Translations under genes and position numbers: made by a program
The notes under the pieces: model-generated
What the model was told of the DNA's origin: nothing
Databases searched by the model: none
What the model saw: only the letters and a program-made list of their open reading frames with translations
Source: Burkholderia sp. L27(2015)
GTDB taxonomy: Bacteria; Pseudomonadota; Gammaproteobacteria; Burkholderiales; Burkholderiaceae
Length of the DNA: 64,000 nt
Reading direction: 5' to 3'
NCBI RefSeq assembly: GCF_009765705.1
Contig: NZ_LMUX01000021.1
Span: 1,712,509 to 1,776,508 of the forward strand
Part shown: piece by piece, positions 1-9,048 of the stretch
Layout: every line of letters begins with the position of its first letter
Position numbering within the stretch: the stretch's first letter is position 1

Positions 1-47
1 GCTTGAGACCGCTCCGTAAATAAATAGTACGTGACGAAGCCAGCATC

Positions 48-66
48 GGTGCGCCTAAGGCGCACC
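48..66. terminator. Perfect hairpin downstream of the ThDP enzyme gene
   Basis: GGTGCGCC and GGCGCACC form an 8-bp stem around a 3-nt TAA loop. It lies 32 bp past the stop of the minus-strand gene that ends at base 99. There is no strong T run behind it on that strand, so a terminator role is plausible but not proven. The rest of bases 1-98 holds nothing else I recognise. Confidence 0.4.
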
Positions 67-98
67 CGCTGAAGAAGTTGAAAAGGCGCGGCGTGAAG

Positions 99-1649
99 TC
101 AGTCGACAATCGCCTCGATTACGCACGGTCCGCGCTGATTCACGGCGGTAACGAAAGCATCCTCAAAGGCTCGTCGCGACTCAGTGCGGATCGCCTTGAC
201 GCCAAGCCCCTGTGCAATAGATACCCAGTCCAGTGACGGACTATGAAGATCGAGCATGTACGTGGCTCTCGGGCCGTCCGAGCGCGCACCGACACGCCTG
301 AGTTCATTGGTCAAAACCTTATAGCCGCGATTGGCGTAGACGATGGTGATCACGTCCAGTTGCTCGCGCGCCTGCGTCCAGAGTGACTGCACCGTGTACA
401 TTGCGCTGCCGTCGCCGACCAGCGTCACGACCTTACGCTGCGGACACGCGATGGCCGCCCCGGTAGACACGGCCATCATGCTGCCAATCGCGCCGCCGGT
501 GAGGTTCAGGAAATCGTGCGGCGCAGCGTCCGATAACACTTCGTAGTAAGGCAGTGTCGAGGTCACGCCTTCGTCGGCGACGATTGCGTTTGCCGGCAGA
601 TGTTTTGCCACAATCTGCGAGATGGTTTGCGCATCCAGAGCACCGTCGAGGGAGAAGGCAAGCGGACTAGCCTCATGCACGTGTTCTGAAGCGCTTTGGG
701 CATCGAGTGCCTCCATCAGCGCTTCGAGTGCCGCTACGCCGTCTTCATGCGGCTGGGTCAACACAGTTATTTCGCATCCCTCGGGTGTGAGCCAACTGGG
801 TTTGTCAGGGTATGCGAAAAAACTGACGGGAGGACGCGCGCCGACCAGCACCATCAACTCGGTTCCACTGAGAAACTCTGCCGCATGCTCGCCAAAGTAT
901 GGCATCCGCTCGACGCTAACGCGCCCTGCACCGCGCTCGATGCGCGGTGCGAAGGTATCGCAAACCAGTCGAGCACCGGTCTTTGCCGCGATCTTGCCGG
1001 CGGCAACCAGACCGGCTCCCCGAAGCGCCTCGCCTCGCACAAGAAGTACGACCTTCAATCCGCCGCTCATCATGCTGGCGATTCGATCGACCGTCGCGTC
1101 GGCAGCTTTGACGGGGGCCGACGTCGGCAAGGGCTGCGCAACGTCGTCCGCGGTGTCCCACGCGGCATCAGCGGGAAGAATCAAGGTTGCGATCTGGCCC
1201 GGCGACTGTTTCGCGGCTTGCACCGCGCGAGCTGCATCGGCGCCCACATTGCGTGAACTCTTGGACGAGAGTATCCAGTCCGACACCGGTCGGGCAAACC
1301 CGGCAATATCGGACGCAAGCGGCGCGTCATAGCGGGCGTGCGACGAAGCGTGATCGCCGACGATATTCACAATCGGGCTTGAAGCGCGCCGCGCATTGTG
1401 GAGATTACTGAGCCCGTTCGCCAATCCCGGTCCGAGATGCAGCAGCGTAGCAGCCGGTTTTCCCGCCATGCGCGCATAGCCGTCGGCGGCTCCCGTTGCG
1501 ACATTTTCTTGGAGGACCAGCACGGGCCGCATGTCTTGGACCGCATCCAGTGCTGCGACAAAATGCATTTCCGACGTACCCGGGTTTCCAAAACATACAT
1601 TCACATCGCTGGCGACCAGCGATTTCAACAAGCTTTCTGCTCCGTTCAT
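99..1649 (-). CDS. Thiamine-diphosphate-dependent acetolactate synthase / benzoylformate decarboxylase-like enzyme
   Basis: A 516-residue protein with the three-domain ThDP fold: N-terminal Pyr domain with the activating glutamate in QENVATGAADGYARM (Glu49), a middle domain, and a C-terminal PP domain with the ThDP/Mg signature GDGS followed about 25 residues later by Asn (YANRGY). Family members decarboxylate 2-oxo acids and either release the aldehyde or join it to a second oxo acid. It is slightly shorter than IlvB (about 560-590 residues) and has no small-subunit gene beside it, so a role in branched-chain amino acid synthesis is unlikely. A catabolic 2-oxo acid decarboxylase or carboligase fits better. 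It is divergent from the LysR gene at 1761, its probable regulator. The substrate cannot be read from the sequence. Confidence 0.82.
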   Translation of the reverse strand: MNGAESLLKSLVASDVNVCFGNPGTSEMHFVAALDAVQDMRPVLVLQENVATGAADGYARMAGKPAATLLHLGPGLANGLSNLHNARRASSPIVNIVGDHASSHARYDAPLASDIAGFARPVSDWILSSKSSRNVGADAARAVQAAKQSPGQIATLILPADAAWDTADDVAQPLPTSAPVKAADATVDRIASMMSGGLKVVLLVRGEALRGAGLVAAGKIAAKTGARLVCDTFAPRIERGAGRVSVERMPYFGEHAAEFLSGTELMVLVGARPPVSFFAYPDKPSWLTPEGCEITVLTQPHEDGVAALEALMEALDAQSASEHVHEASPLAFSLDGALDAQTISQIVAKHLPANAIVADEGVTSTLPYYEVLSDAAPHDFLNLTGGAIGSMMAVSTGAAIACPQRKVVTLVGDGSAMYTVQSLWTQAREQLDVITIVYANRGYKVLTNELRRVGARSDGPRATYMLDLHSPSLDWVSIAQGLGVKAIRTESRRAFEDAFVTAVNQRGPCVIEAIVD

Positions 1650-1703
1650 GGCGACTACTCCTTTAATGTTGAGGTCCGACGCCGTAAGTCACCAGGATGT
1701 GGC

Positions 1704-1717
1704 TTCAAGACGTTGAA
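1704..1717. promoter_or_regulatory. Candidate operator dyad in the divergent ThDP enzyme / LysR gap
   Basis: TTCAA-gacg-TTGAA is a short dyad in the 111-bp gap between the two divergent genes, the place where a LysR protein usually binds. The spacer is 4 nt rather than the classic T-N11-A, so this is only a weak candidate. Confidence 0.22.
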
Positions 1718-1760
1718 CTTGCCTTGACGATCATTCTCAACACATCTAATCTGAGCAACA

Positions 1761-2726
1761 ATGGCCTCAGATTGGAAACATAGTTACGTCATGCGTAAAA
1801 ATCTCGACTATGGGCTGCTGCACGCGATGAACGCGTTCGTGAAGGTTGTCGACACCGGCACGTTCACGGCCGCAGCCGAGCAGATGGGCCTTACCACCGC
1901 ACAGGTATCGCGCTTGGTCTCGGAACTCGAGACGCGTCTGCAGACCAAGCTCCTGCAGCGCACTACGCGCCGCATTGCGCTCACCGGCACGGGCGACGTG
2001 TATGCGATTCAATGCCGCGATATTCTTGAGCGCGTCGATATGGCAGAAGCGGTCGCTTCAGGCTCGACGACCGAGCCGTCGGGGCGGTTACGCGTGCTCT
2101 GCATGGGAGGGTTTGGCAATCGCTACGTCGTTCCGCTGCTCGCGGGATTCTGCTCGCGTTATGCGAAGGTCGCAGTCGAATACAGCACCTCGCAGTACGC
2201 GCCGGATCTTCTCGCCGAAGGAATCGACGTCAGCGTTTATCTGACACGACAGCTGTCCGATTCAGGGCACATCGCGCTATCGCTGGGCACGACGTTCAGC
2301 GTGCTGTGTGCGGCCCCGGCCTATCTCGCATCAAGGGGCATCCCGGACCATCCGCGCGAGCTCATGAAGCACGCGTGCATACGGCTTATTAATCCGTCGA
2401 CGTCGGTCGAGTGGGAGTTGATTTCGGGTAAGCAGTCGTATCAGGTGAATCCGGATGGGCCACTGACCGGGGATAATCCCGACGTACTTCTGAACGCCGC
2501 CGAGCAAGCGAGCGGCATTGCCTATCTGCCGTTTTTTACCGTGATAGATTCGATACGCAGTGGACGTCTCGTGCGCATACTTCCGTCCTGGCGTTCGGTA
2601 GACGTCGGTGTCTTCGCGCTTTATCCGTCCCGCCGCTTCCTGGACGCAAAAACCAAAGCATGGCTGGATTTGCTCAAGACGCACGTTGCACCGATGCTTG
2701 CGGCTGACGGGAGGGAGTTTGGATGA
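1761..2726 (+). CDS. LysR-family transcriptional regulator
   Basis: The protein has 321 residues, a usual length for the family. The N-terminal winged helix-turn-helix is clear (FTAAAEQMGLTTAQVSRLVSELE, about residues 33-55), followed by an effector-binding domain. The ATG at 1761 has a weak GAG upstream; an in-frame ATG at 1791 gives a more typical N-terminus and is an alternative. It is divergent from the ThDP enzyme gene and its stop overlaps the start of the rhomboid gene by 4 bp (ATGA), so the two are translationally coupled. It probably controls the divergent gene. The effector is unknown. Confidence 0.88.
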   Translation: MASDWKHSYVMRKNLDYGLLHAMNAFVKVVDTGTFTAAAEQMGLTTAQVSRLVSELETRLQTKLLQRTTRRIALTGTGDVYAIQCRDILERVDMAEAVASGSTTEPSGRLRVLCMGGFGNRYVVPLLAGFCSRYAKVAVEYSTSQYAPDLLAEGIDVSVYLTRQLSDSGHIALSLGTTFSVLCAAPAYLASRGIPDHPRELMKHACIRLINPSTSVEWELISGKQSYQVNPDGPLTGDNPDVLLNAAEQASGIAYLPFFTVIDSIRSGRLVRILPSWRSVDVGVFALYPSRRFLDAKTKAWLDLLKTHVAPMLAADGREFG

Positions 2727-3334
2727 ACGCTATTGCCTCGACTTCCACAGTGGGTTCACTGCGCGCTCAGATCAAGGCGCGCATCCTGCTGCTCGGCCTC
2801 TTCGTCGGTTCCATGTGGTTGGTCTTTTTTCTCTCGGCCGCGCTGCCGTCGCTGGAGTTGAACCGGCACGGCGTGGTGCCGCGCACGCTCAGCGGGTTGC
2901 AGGGCATCGTGTTTGCTCCGTGGCTGCACGCAGGGCTTTGGCACATCGTGGCCAACACGGGCGGCCTACTTATTCTGGGCTGGCTGTGCATGTGGCCGCG
3001 CATCGCGAACTTCTGGCAGGCGACCTTGGGCGGCATGCTCGGGGCAGGACTCTGCGCGTGGTTGCTCGGTGCTCCCGACTCTGTGCACATCGGTGCCAGC
3101 GGCTTGGTATTCGGCTATGCCGGTTATCTGGTCGCCCGAGGCTACTATGCGCGCAGCATCGTATCGATACTCGTGGCATTGTTCGTTGCAAGCAGCTACG
3201 GTCTAGTCTTGCTCTTCGGCTTACTGCCGATCTATCCTGGAGTGTCGTGGCAAAGCCATCTTGGCGGTGCACTGGGGGGTATTCTGGCCGCGCGCGCCGC
3301 AACCGTGAAGTCGTCCAACCGATCGAACGCATAG
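2723..3334 (+). CDS. Rhomboid-family intramembrane serine protease
   Basis: A 203-residue membrane protein with about six hydrophobic segments. It carries the rhomboid catalytic dyad: Ser126 in the GASG motif (HIGASGLVFGYAGY) and His179 in the last segment (SHLGGALGG). The HxxxN element of the second segment is also present (His74, Asn78). Rhomboids cut single-pass membrane proteins inside the bilayer. It overlaps the upstream LysR gene by ATGA, an unusual partner for a protease; the coupling may only reflect compact packing. The substrate is unknown. Confidence 0.88.
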   Translation: MNAIASTSTVGSLRAQIKARILLLGLFVGSMWLVFFLSAALPSLELNRHGVVPRTLSGLQGIVFAPWLHAGLWHIVANTGGLLILGWLCMWPRIANFWQATLGGMLGAGLCAWLLGAPDSVHIGASGLVFGYAGYLVARGYYARSIVSILVALFVASSYGLVLLFGLLPIYPGVSWQSHLGGALGGILAARAATVKSSNRSNA

Positions 3335-3364
3335 ACGGCCGTGCCCCGAACTGTGCAGGCAAGG

Positions 3365-3811
3365 TCAGCCAGGGATCTCGGGCTCGACCAGCTTTGCCAG
3401 TTGAACAAGCGACTCCTGCCAACCGAGGTAGCACATCTCTACAGGAATAACCTCGGGCAAGCCCTTCTGCACGATGGTGAGCTCGGTTCCGCAAGACACC
3501 TGCCGCAATGAAATGGCGGTGTGCATCTGGCCCGGTAGGTTCGGGTCGTCGAACCGGTCCGAGTAGTGGATCTTCTCGAACGGCACCAGTTCGAGATACT
3601 CGCCGCCGAACGCGTGGCTGTTGCCGGTGCCGAAATTACAGAAGGACATCTTGTACGTGCCGCCCACCCGAGCATCCATGTGGTGGACCTGGCACGTGAA
3701 CCCGTAAGGGGGAAGCCACTTCGCTATCGCATCGGGTTCGAGGAACGCTCGATAGACGCGCTCGGGAGTAGCGCGCAAGACGCGGTGAAGATTAACGATT
3801 CCGGTACTCAT
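3365..3811 (-). CDS. SRPBCC / AHSA1-like START-fold protein
   Basis: A protein of about 148 residues with the AHSA1 pattern: a start of the type ATPERVYRAFLEPDAIAKWLPP, then GGTYKMSF, and a C-terminal amphipathic helix with LGWQESLVQLAKLVEP. The fold forms a hydrophobic cavity that binds lipids or small aromatics; no catalytic residues can be assigned. The frame is open to 3865, but the ATG at 3811 fits the family N-terminus better. It converges on the rhomboid gene with a 30-bp gap and is divergent from the next LysR gene. No specific function can be given. Confidence 0.75.
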   Translation of the reverse strand: MSTGIVNLHRVLRATPERVYRAFLEPDAIAKWLPPYGFTCQVHHMDARVGGTYKMSFCNFGTGNSHAFGGEYLELVPFEKIHYSDRFDDPNLPGQMHTAISLRQVSCGTELTIVQKGLPEVIPVEMCYLGWQESLVQLAKLVEPEIPG

Positions 3812-3961
3812 GGTGTGCTCGCTTTTCACTAGAGACGTTGGATATGTGGCCGAAGGCTTGCTCATCGACGGCTTCTACGCTCGACTGACGCGAATATGAT
3901 GCACCGTCGCCTAACAAAGCTCAACCATCTAACATTCGCTTTGATGCGTTAAGCTTCGACC

Positions 3962-4903
3962 ATGGACATTCGTCAGCTCAAATATTTCGTCGCGATCGTC
4001 GAGTGCGGCAGCCTTTCGAAGGCGGCCGAAAAACTGTGCGTGGCTCAACCATCGCTGAGCCAGCAGGTCGCCGGGCTCGAAGCGGAACTTAAAGCCAAGC
4101 TGCTGTTGCGCAGCCACCAGGGGGTGCAGCCGACCGAGGCCGGTCGCACGCTTTATCTGCGCGCCCGCGATGTGATGCGTCAGATGGCGCAGATCCCGCT
4201 TGCAGTGCGTATGAATGGCATGGAGTCCGGCCAGGTCGCAATCGGCCTGCCGACCAGTGTCGCTGTCGTTTTCGCCCTGCCGATGTTCGAGTACGTGCGG
4301 CGTCACTATCCAGGGATCCGCTTGCAGATCGTCGAAGGGATGAGCGGCTACCTCGCCGAACTGATGGCGAACGGCCGGCTTGACATGGCGATCCTGTTCC
4401 GCGAAACGGAGACACGCGGCGTCTCCGTGCGTCCGCTCTTCGACGAAAACCTATTCGTGTTCGGACGAATCGATGGCATTGGGCCAGCGCAAGACGTGCC
4501 GATGCGCCATCTAGCGAACGTGCCGATGGTGCTGCCGAGCGCGGCGAACGGCTTGCGCGTTCTGATCGAGAGAGCCTTTGCGCACGAAGGCGTTGACCCT
4601 GACATTGTCGCGGATATTGATTCGCTGCCGACCATGCTCGCCATCGCACGCCAGGAGGAGGTCGTGACGATCGTTTCCTCGGATGCGTTCGGCCGCAATA
4701 CCGCAGACCGGCATCTGGTCCATCGGCTTATCGATCCGGAGATCAGCCGTCCCGTGAGCTTATGCGTGCCGAATGCACTACCAACGAGTGCCGTGTCGTT
4801 GGCGATTCAGAAAGTCGTCATTCGCCTCGTGGCCGAGTTAGTCGCAAGCGGGGTCTGGTCCGGCGTCCTGCATCGCAACGATACAGGAACATTACAGCTA
4901 TAG
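3962..4903 (+). CDS. LysR-family regulator of the downstream permease/lyase operon
   Basis: The protein has 313 residues. The N-terminal MDIRQLKYFVAIVECGSLSKAAEKL and the helix-turn-helix around LCVAQPSLSQQVAGLEAEL are typical of the Cbl/NAC-like branch. A periplasmic-binding-protein-like effector domain follows. It sits 113 bp upstream of, and in the same direction as, the lactate-permease-like gene and the CoA-transferase/lyase pair, so it most likely activates them in response to the transported acid. That link is inferred from position. Confidence 0.88.
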   Translation: MDIRQLKYFVAIVECGSLSKAAEKLCVAQPSLSQQVAGLEAELKAKLLLRSHQGVQPTEAGRTLYLRARDVMRQMAQIPLAVRMNGMESGQVAIGLPTSVAVVFALPMFEYVRRHYPGIRLQIVEGMSGYLAELMANGRLDMAILFRETETRGVSVRPLFDENLFVFGRIDGIGPAQDVPMRHLANVPMVLPSAANGLRVLIERAFAHEGVDPDIVADIDSLPTMLAIARQEEVVTIVSSDAFGRNTADRHLVHRLIDPEISRPVSLCVPNALPTSAVSLAIQKVVIRLVAELVASGVWSGVLHRNDTGTLQL

Positions 4904-5016
4904 GCCGCACCTATACCCGGTAGCTCGAATCGGTATTTCACACAGACGCTGCATGCGTCTAAATTGTGTCCTTCGAAGTCGATAAAAGACGCTCGCAAAG
5001 AGCCCGAAGGAGATAA

Positions 5017-6774
5017 ATGTATACCCAGATTTTCGACCCGGTTGCCCACTCAATAGGGGCTTCCGCGGCATTCGCCGCACTCCCGCTCCTGACGCTGTTT
5101 TTCTTGCTGGGTGTCCTGCGCTTCCAGGCGCGTTGGGCGGCGCTGGCCGCACTCGTCGTCTCAATGGGCGTCGCCATCTTTGGGTATGGAATGCCCGCTG
5201 GCCAGACTGGCAGCGGCGCAATCGAAGGCGCCGCGATTGGGTTCTTTCCGATCATCTGGATCGGCATCAATGCGATCTGGCTTTTCAAGCTGACGCAGGA
5301 AAGCGGGCACGCTGACGTGCTGCGGCGCTCGCTCGCTCGCGTGAGCGCCGACCAGCGTGTGCAGGCGGTGTTGATTGCGTTCTGCTTTGGCGCGCTGCTC
5401 GAAGCGCTTGCGGGCGGCGGCGCACCGGTTGCAATCTGTGCGGTGTTGCTGATTTCGATTGGTGTCGAGCCATTGAAGGCCGCAACGGTTTGCCTGATCG
5501 CCGACACTAGCCCGGTCGCATTCGGTGCGCTGGGCTTGCCGATTACCGTGCTTGCCAAAATCACCGGCTTACCGGTCCATGAGATCAGCGTGATGGTGGG
5601 ACGGCAAACCCCGTTGCTCTCGCTCTTCATTCCACTGATCCTAGTCTTCATTGTCGACGGGCGACGCGGCCTGAAAGAAGTCTGGCCGCTCGCGCTGGTC
5701 GCCGGCGTCGTCTTTGCGTTCGCGCAGTTCGCCGGATCGATGCTGCTGCCGGTCGAACTCGTCGACATCGTCGCGGCGCTCATTTGCGCAGGCTTATCCA
5801 TCCTCTTTCTGCGTGTCTGGGCGCCCGGCGTACTGCGTAGCGACCTCGCGACTGCCGCATCCGCAGTGGCGAGTTCCGGCGGCCGGCAGCGTCTTGACGC
5901 TGGCCACAACGGCGCAACCGTGTCTCTTGGCGCCACTTTGGCGCTGCCGATGCCGGGCACAGACGCGCGTGTGCAGCACGCGGCCAATGGGCGCGGAAGT
6001 GCTCCTGCCAAGGCGACGCCAAGATCTGATTCGAACGCCGAGATTCTGCGCGCGCTCGCCCCCTACGCAGCAGTCGTTCTCGTTGTCGCGTCGACGCAGA
6101 TTGGCTTTATCGCCCATGCGCTGGGCGCGATTACCTCGACCTTTCCATGGCCCGGCCTGCACGTCGTCGACCCCAAAGGGGCAGCGGTGTCCGCTGTGAA
6201 TGCCAAGTTTGAATGGCTGCTTTCGGCGGGCTCGATCGTATTGATTGCGGGCTTGCTGTCGGTGCCGATTCTGAAACTCGGTGCCGCCGTTGCCGCCCGA
6301 ACCTATCTGAAGAACCTTCATGAACTGCGCTGGGCAGTGTTCACGGTGTGCTGCGTTGTCGGCGTGGCGTATGTGATGAATCTGTCCGGTCAGATCGTGA
6401 CGCTCGGCATCTGGGCGGCAAACGCCGGGCCAGCCTTTGCACCGGTATCCCCGATTCTCGGCTGGTTCGCAACCGCGCTCACCGGCTCGGATACGTCGGC
6501 GAATGCGCTGTTCGGCATGTTGCAACTCACCACCGCGCATCACACCGGTTTATCCGAAATTTTATTAACAGCGGCCAATACGTCGGGCGGCGTCGTCGGC
6601 AAGGCGATTTCGCCGCAGAACCTCGCAGTCGGTGCGGTGGCGGTTGGCATGATCGGCCGGGAGGGTGTGCTATTCCGGCGTGTGTTCGGCTGGACTGTCT
6701 TGATGATCGCCGTGCTCAGCGTGCTCGTCTATCTCCAGTCCACGCCGATTTTCAGCTGGATGGTGCCGCAATGA
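5017..6774 (+). CDS. LctP-family hydroxy-acid (lactate/glycolate-type) permease
   Basis: A 585-residue polytopic inner-membrane protein with about 12-14 hydrophobic segments. It carries the LctP signature FCFGALLEALAGGGAPVAI (about residues 127-145) and family blocks such as LIADTSPVAFGALG and SGGVVGKAISPQNLAVG. LctP proteins import lactate, glycolate and related 2-hydroxy acids with protons. A long hydrophilic loop at about residues 275-345 is enlarged compared with typical members. The start has a good ribosome binding site (GAAGGAGA). The neighbours (CoA-transferase and CitE-like lyase) suggest a larger hydroxy acid such as citramalate or malate rather than lactate; this is inference. Confidence 0.88.
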   Translation: MYTQIFDPVAHSIGASAAFAALPLLTLFFLLGVLRFQARWAALAALVVSMGVAIFGYGMPAGQTGSGAIEGAAIGFFPIIWIGINAIWLFKLTQESGHADVLRRSLARVSADQRVQAVLIAFCFGALLEALAGGGAPVAICAVLLISIGVEPLKAATVCLIADTSPVAFGALGLPITVLAKITGLPVHEISVMVGRQTPLLSLFIPLILVFIVDGRRGLKEVWPLALVAGVVFAFAQFAGSMLLPVELVDIVAALICAGLSILFLRVWAPGVLRSDLATAASAVASSGGRQRLDAGHNGATVSLGATLALPMPGTDARVQHAANGRGSAPAKATPRSDSNAEILRALAPYAAVVLVVASTQIGFIAHALGAITSTFPWPGLHVVDPKGAAVSAVNAKFEWLLSAGSIVLIAGLLSVPILKLGAAVAARTYLKNLHELRWAVFTVCCVVGVAYVMNLSGQIVTLGIWAANAGPAFAPVSPILGWFATALTGSDTSANALFGMLQLTTAHHTGLSEILLTAANTSGGVVGKAISPQNLAVGAVAVGMIGREGVLFRRVFGWTVLMIAVLSVLVYLQSTPIFSWMVPQ

Positions 6775-6841
6775 GCGTGGCCGCCGCAGTGTCATACGAA
6801 GCAACCGCTTTATGCAATGAAATATCGAGGATATGTAAAAG

Positions 6842-8008
6842 ATGAACCACCCTCTAGACGACATCACAGTTGTATCGATCGAACAGGCGATTGCCGCCCC
6901 CCTCGCAAGCCGGCACCTGGCTGATTGGGGTGCGCGCGTCATCAAGATCGAACGCCCCGAGGTTGGCGACTTCGCTCGCAACTACGATACCGCGATGAAT
7001 GGCTTGTCGAGCCAGTTCGCCTGGGTCAATCGCTCGAAGGAAAGCCTCGCCATCGACATCAAGACGGATCGTGGCCAAGAAACGCTCGAAGCACTGCTTG
7101 GCGGTGCCGACGTGTTCATCCAAAATCTTGCCCCCGGCGCGGCACAGCGCCAGGGTCTCGACGCGAAGTCTCTGGTCGCGCGTTTCCCGCAACTGATTGC
7201 GTGCGACATTTCCGGCTACGGCGCCAACGGACCCTATAGCGACAAGAAGGCTTACGACCTATTGGTGCAATGTGAGACCGGCTTCCTGTCGATCAACGGC
7301 ACGCCCGAGACCGCGTCGAAATGTGGCCTCGCGATTGCCGATATCGCGACCGGCATGTACGCCCTAAACGGCATCCTGATGGGGCTGCATCAGCGCTCGC
7401 GTACGGGCAAGGGCATGGCGTTCGAGGTCTCGCTCTTCGATGCGCTGACCGAATGGATGAGTTATCCGGCGTATTACACTCGCGGTCGCGGCGAGCCGGT
7501 TCCACGCAGCGGCGCACGGCACGCCACCATCGCGCCCTACGGTCCTTTTGCGACCGGCGACGGCAAGACCGTGTTCTTCGGCATTCAGAACGAACGCGAG
7601 TGGCTCAGCTTCTGCACCGTGGTATTGGGGGACGCCGCCATCGCAGTCGAGCCGGACTACGTGTCGAATTCGTTGCGCGTTGCGAATCGCGAGGCGCTTG
7701 AAAAGATGATCGAGCTGCGTTTTTCCGCCTGGAACAGCGACGAAGTGCTGGCGAGGCTCGATCGCGCGGCAATTGCGAACGGCAGGATGAACGATGTCGA
7801 GGCGTTGCTCGATCATCCGCAATTGCGAGAGCGCAATCGCTATCGCAGCGTCGAAACGCAGACTGGCGCACACGACATGTTCCTGCCGCCTGTGACGATT
7901 CCGGGCCTCGAACCCGTGATGGGGCCCGTGCCGGCGATTGGTCAGCATACCGAGGCGATTCTTGCGGAAATCGAAGCGGATGCGCGCTCAAGTCGGAGCG
8001 GCTCATGA
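6842..8008 (+). CDS. CaiB/BaiF-family (class III) CoA-transferase
   Basis: A 388-residue protein of the usual length for the family. The N-terminus has the Rossmann-like pattern IEQAIAAPLASRHLADWGARVIKIE. The catalytic aspartate that forms the acyl anhydride is Asp139 in KKAYDLLVQ, after the conserved SGYGANGPY stretch. Such enzymes move CoA from a donor such as succinyl-CoA to a carboxylic acid. Its stop overlaps the start of the CitE-like lyase by 4 bp (ATGA). The pair (transferase, then beta-hydroxyacyl-CoA lyase) matches the logic of citramalate, malate or itaconate breakdown via a malyl-CoA-type thioester. The actual acid is not determined. Confidence 0.88.
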   Translation: MNHPLDDITVVSIEQAIAAPLASRHLADWGARVIKIERPEVGDFARNYDTAMNGLSSQFAWVNRSKESLAIDIKTDRGQETLEALLGGADVFIQNLAPGAAQRQGLDAKSLVARFPQLIACDISGYGANGPYSDKKAYDLLVQCETGFLSINGTPETASKCGLAIADIATGMYALNGILMGLHQRSRTGKGMAFEVSLFDALTEWMSYPAYYTRGRGEPVPRSGARHATIAPYGPFATGDGKTVFFGIQNEREWLSFCTVVLGDAAIAVEPDYVSNSLRVANREALEKMIELRFSAWNSDEVLARLDRAAIANGRMNDVEALLDHPQLRERNRYRSVETQTGAHDMFLPPVTIPGLEPVMGPVPAIGQHTEAILAEIEADARSSRSGS

Positions 8009-8967
8009 GTCAATTTGAGCCGAATCTGACATCGAAGCCACGGCCGCGTACGACACGTACCACACTCGCCGTGCCAGGGCATCGTTTCAGGATGCTGCAA
8101 TCAGCGGCGGCAAGCGCGGCCGACGCGGTGTTCATCGATCTGGAAGATGCTGTACCGCTCGAAAAGAAGGACGAAGCACTCAGGACGGCCGTGCAGGCAC
8201 TCAACGAGATTGACTGGGGTGACAAGACCGTCACGGTCAGGGTCAACTCGAACGAAACGGGCGTCGCCGAACACGAGGTCCGAGCGTTGGTCAGCGAAGC
8301 GGCGCGGCTGGATTCACTGCTTGTACCTAAGGTGGAATCGGCAGCCGTCATCGCGCAAGTGGAACGATTGTTGGCTGCACGCCCCGAGTCGTTTGCGCCA
8401 CTGGAGATCGAGGCACTGATCGAGACGGCACGCGGCGTGATGAACGTCGATGTTATTGCCGGCTCGAGCGTCTTGCTCACAGCGCTGCATTTTGGTGTCG
8501 GCGATTTTTCGGCATCGATTGGTGCACGCACCGTCGAGATAGGTGGCACGCATCCCGGTTATGCAGTCACTCTGAAAAATGAAGTGGGCAACTATGCCGC
8601 AACGCCGCTCGACTTGTGGACGTATCCGATGATGAGGATTCTGGTCGCCGCGCGAGCTTTCGGCCTGCGCGCGATCGACGGTCCGTGCGGCGCATTTCGG
8701 GACCCCGTGCTGACGCGTGCGTGGGCATTGAAGGCTGCGGCGATGGGCTACGACGGCAAACAGGTCATCCATCCAGACCAGATCGAGCCCACGCGTGCGG
8801 CGTTCACGCCGACGGACGATGAAGTGCGCGATGCCCGTCGAACCTTGGAAGCGCTGGCTGCGGCGCAAACCGCCGGCCTCGCGGCAGTTTCACTCGACGG
8901 CAAGATGGTCGACTTCGCGAACGTGCGGATGGCACAGCGAATTCTCTCAATGGCCGAGCGTGAGTAA
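8005..8967 (+). CDS. CitE-like / HpcH-HpaI family acyl-CoA lyase (malyl- or citramalyl-CoA lyase-like)
   Basis: A 320-residue TIM-barrel protein. It shows FIDLEDAVP (metal and substrate contacts), PKVESA, a barrel-strand block ending in FGVGDFSASIG, and GKQVIHPDQ near the C-terminal end. These are the hallmarks of the CitE / malyl-CoA lyase group, which cleaves a beta-hydroxyacyl-CoA into acetyl-CoA (or propionyl-CoA) plus a 2-oxo acid such as glyoxylate or pyruvate with Mg2+. It is translationally coupled to the CoA-transferase that would make its thioester substrate. Citrate lyase is unlikely because no CitD/CitF genes are nearby. Confidence 0.85.
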   Translation: MSQFEPNLTSKPRPRTTRTTLAVPGHRFRMLQSAAASAADAVFIDLEDAVPLEKKDEALRTAVQALNEIDWGDKTVTVRVNSNETGVAEHEVRALVSEAARLDSLLVPKVESAAVIAQVERLLAARPESFAPLEIEALIETARGVMNVDVIAGSSVLLTALHFGVGDFSASIGARTVEIGGTHPGYAVTLKNEVGNYAATPLDLWTYPMMRILVAARAFGLRAIDGPCGAFRDPVLTRAWALKAAAMGYDGKQVIHPDQIEPTRAAFTPTDDEVRDARRTLEALAAAQTAGLAAVSLDGKMVDFANVRMAQRILSMAERE

Positions 8968-9048
8968 GTGGGAGCGGACACGGATTAGCCCGCAATTGCC
9001 TCTTCGCCCGGCGAGCCTGTCTGCTCTGGTTGGCTCATTTCAGAAAAC

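Noticed and set aside
99..1649. IlvB acetolactate synthase for branched-chain amino acids
   Set aside because: No ilvH small subunit or ilvC follows, and the gene is divergent from its own LysR regulator. A catabolic ThDP enzyme is more likely.
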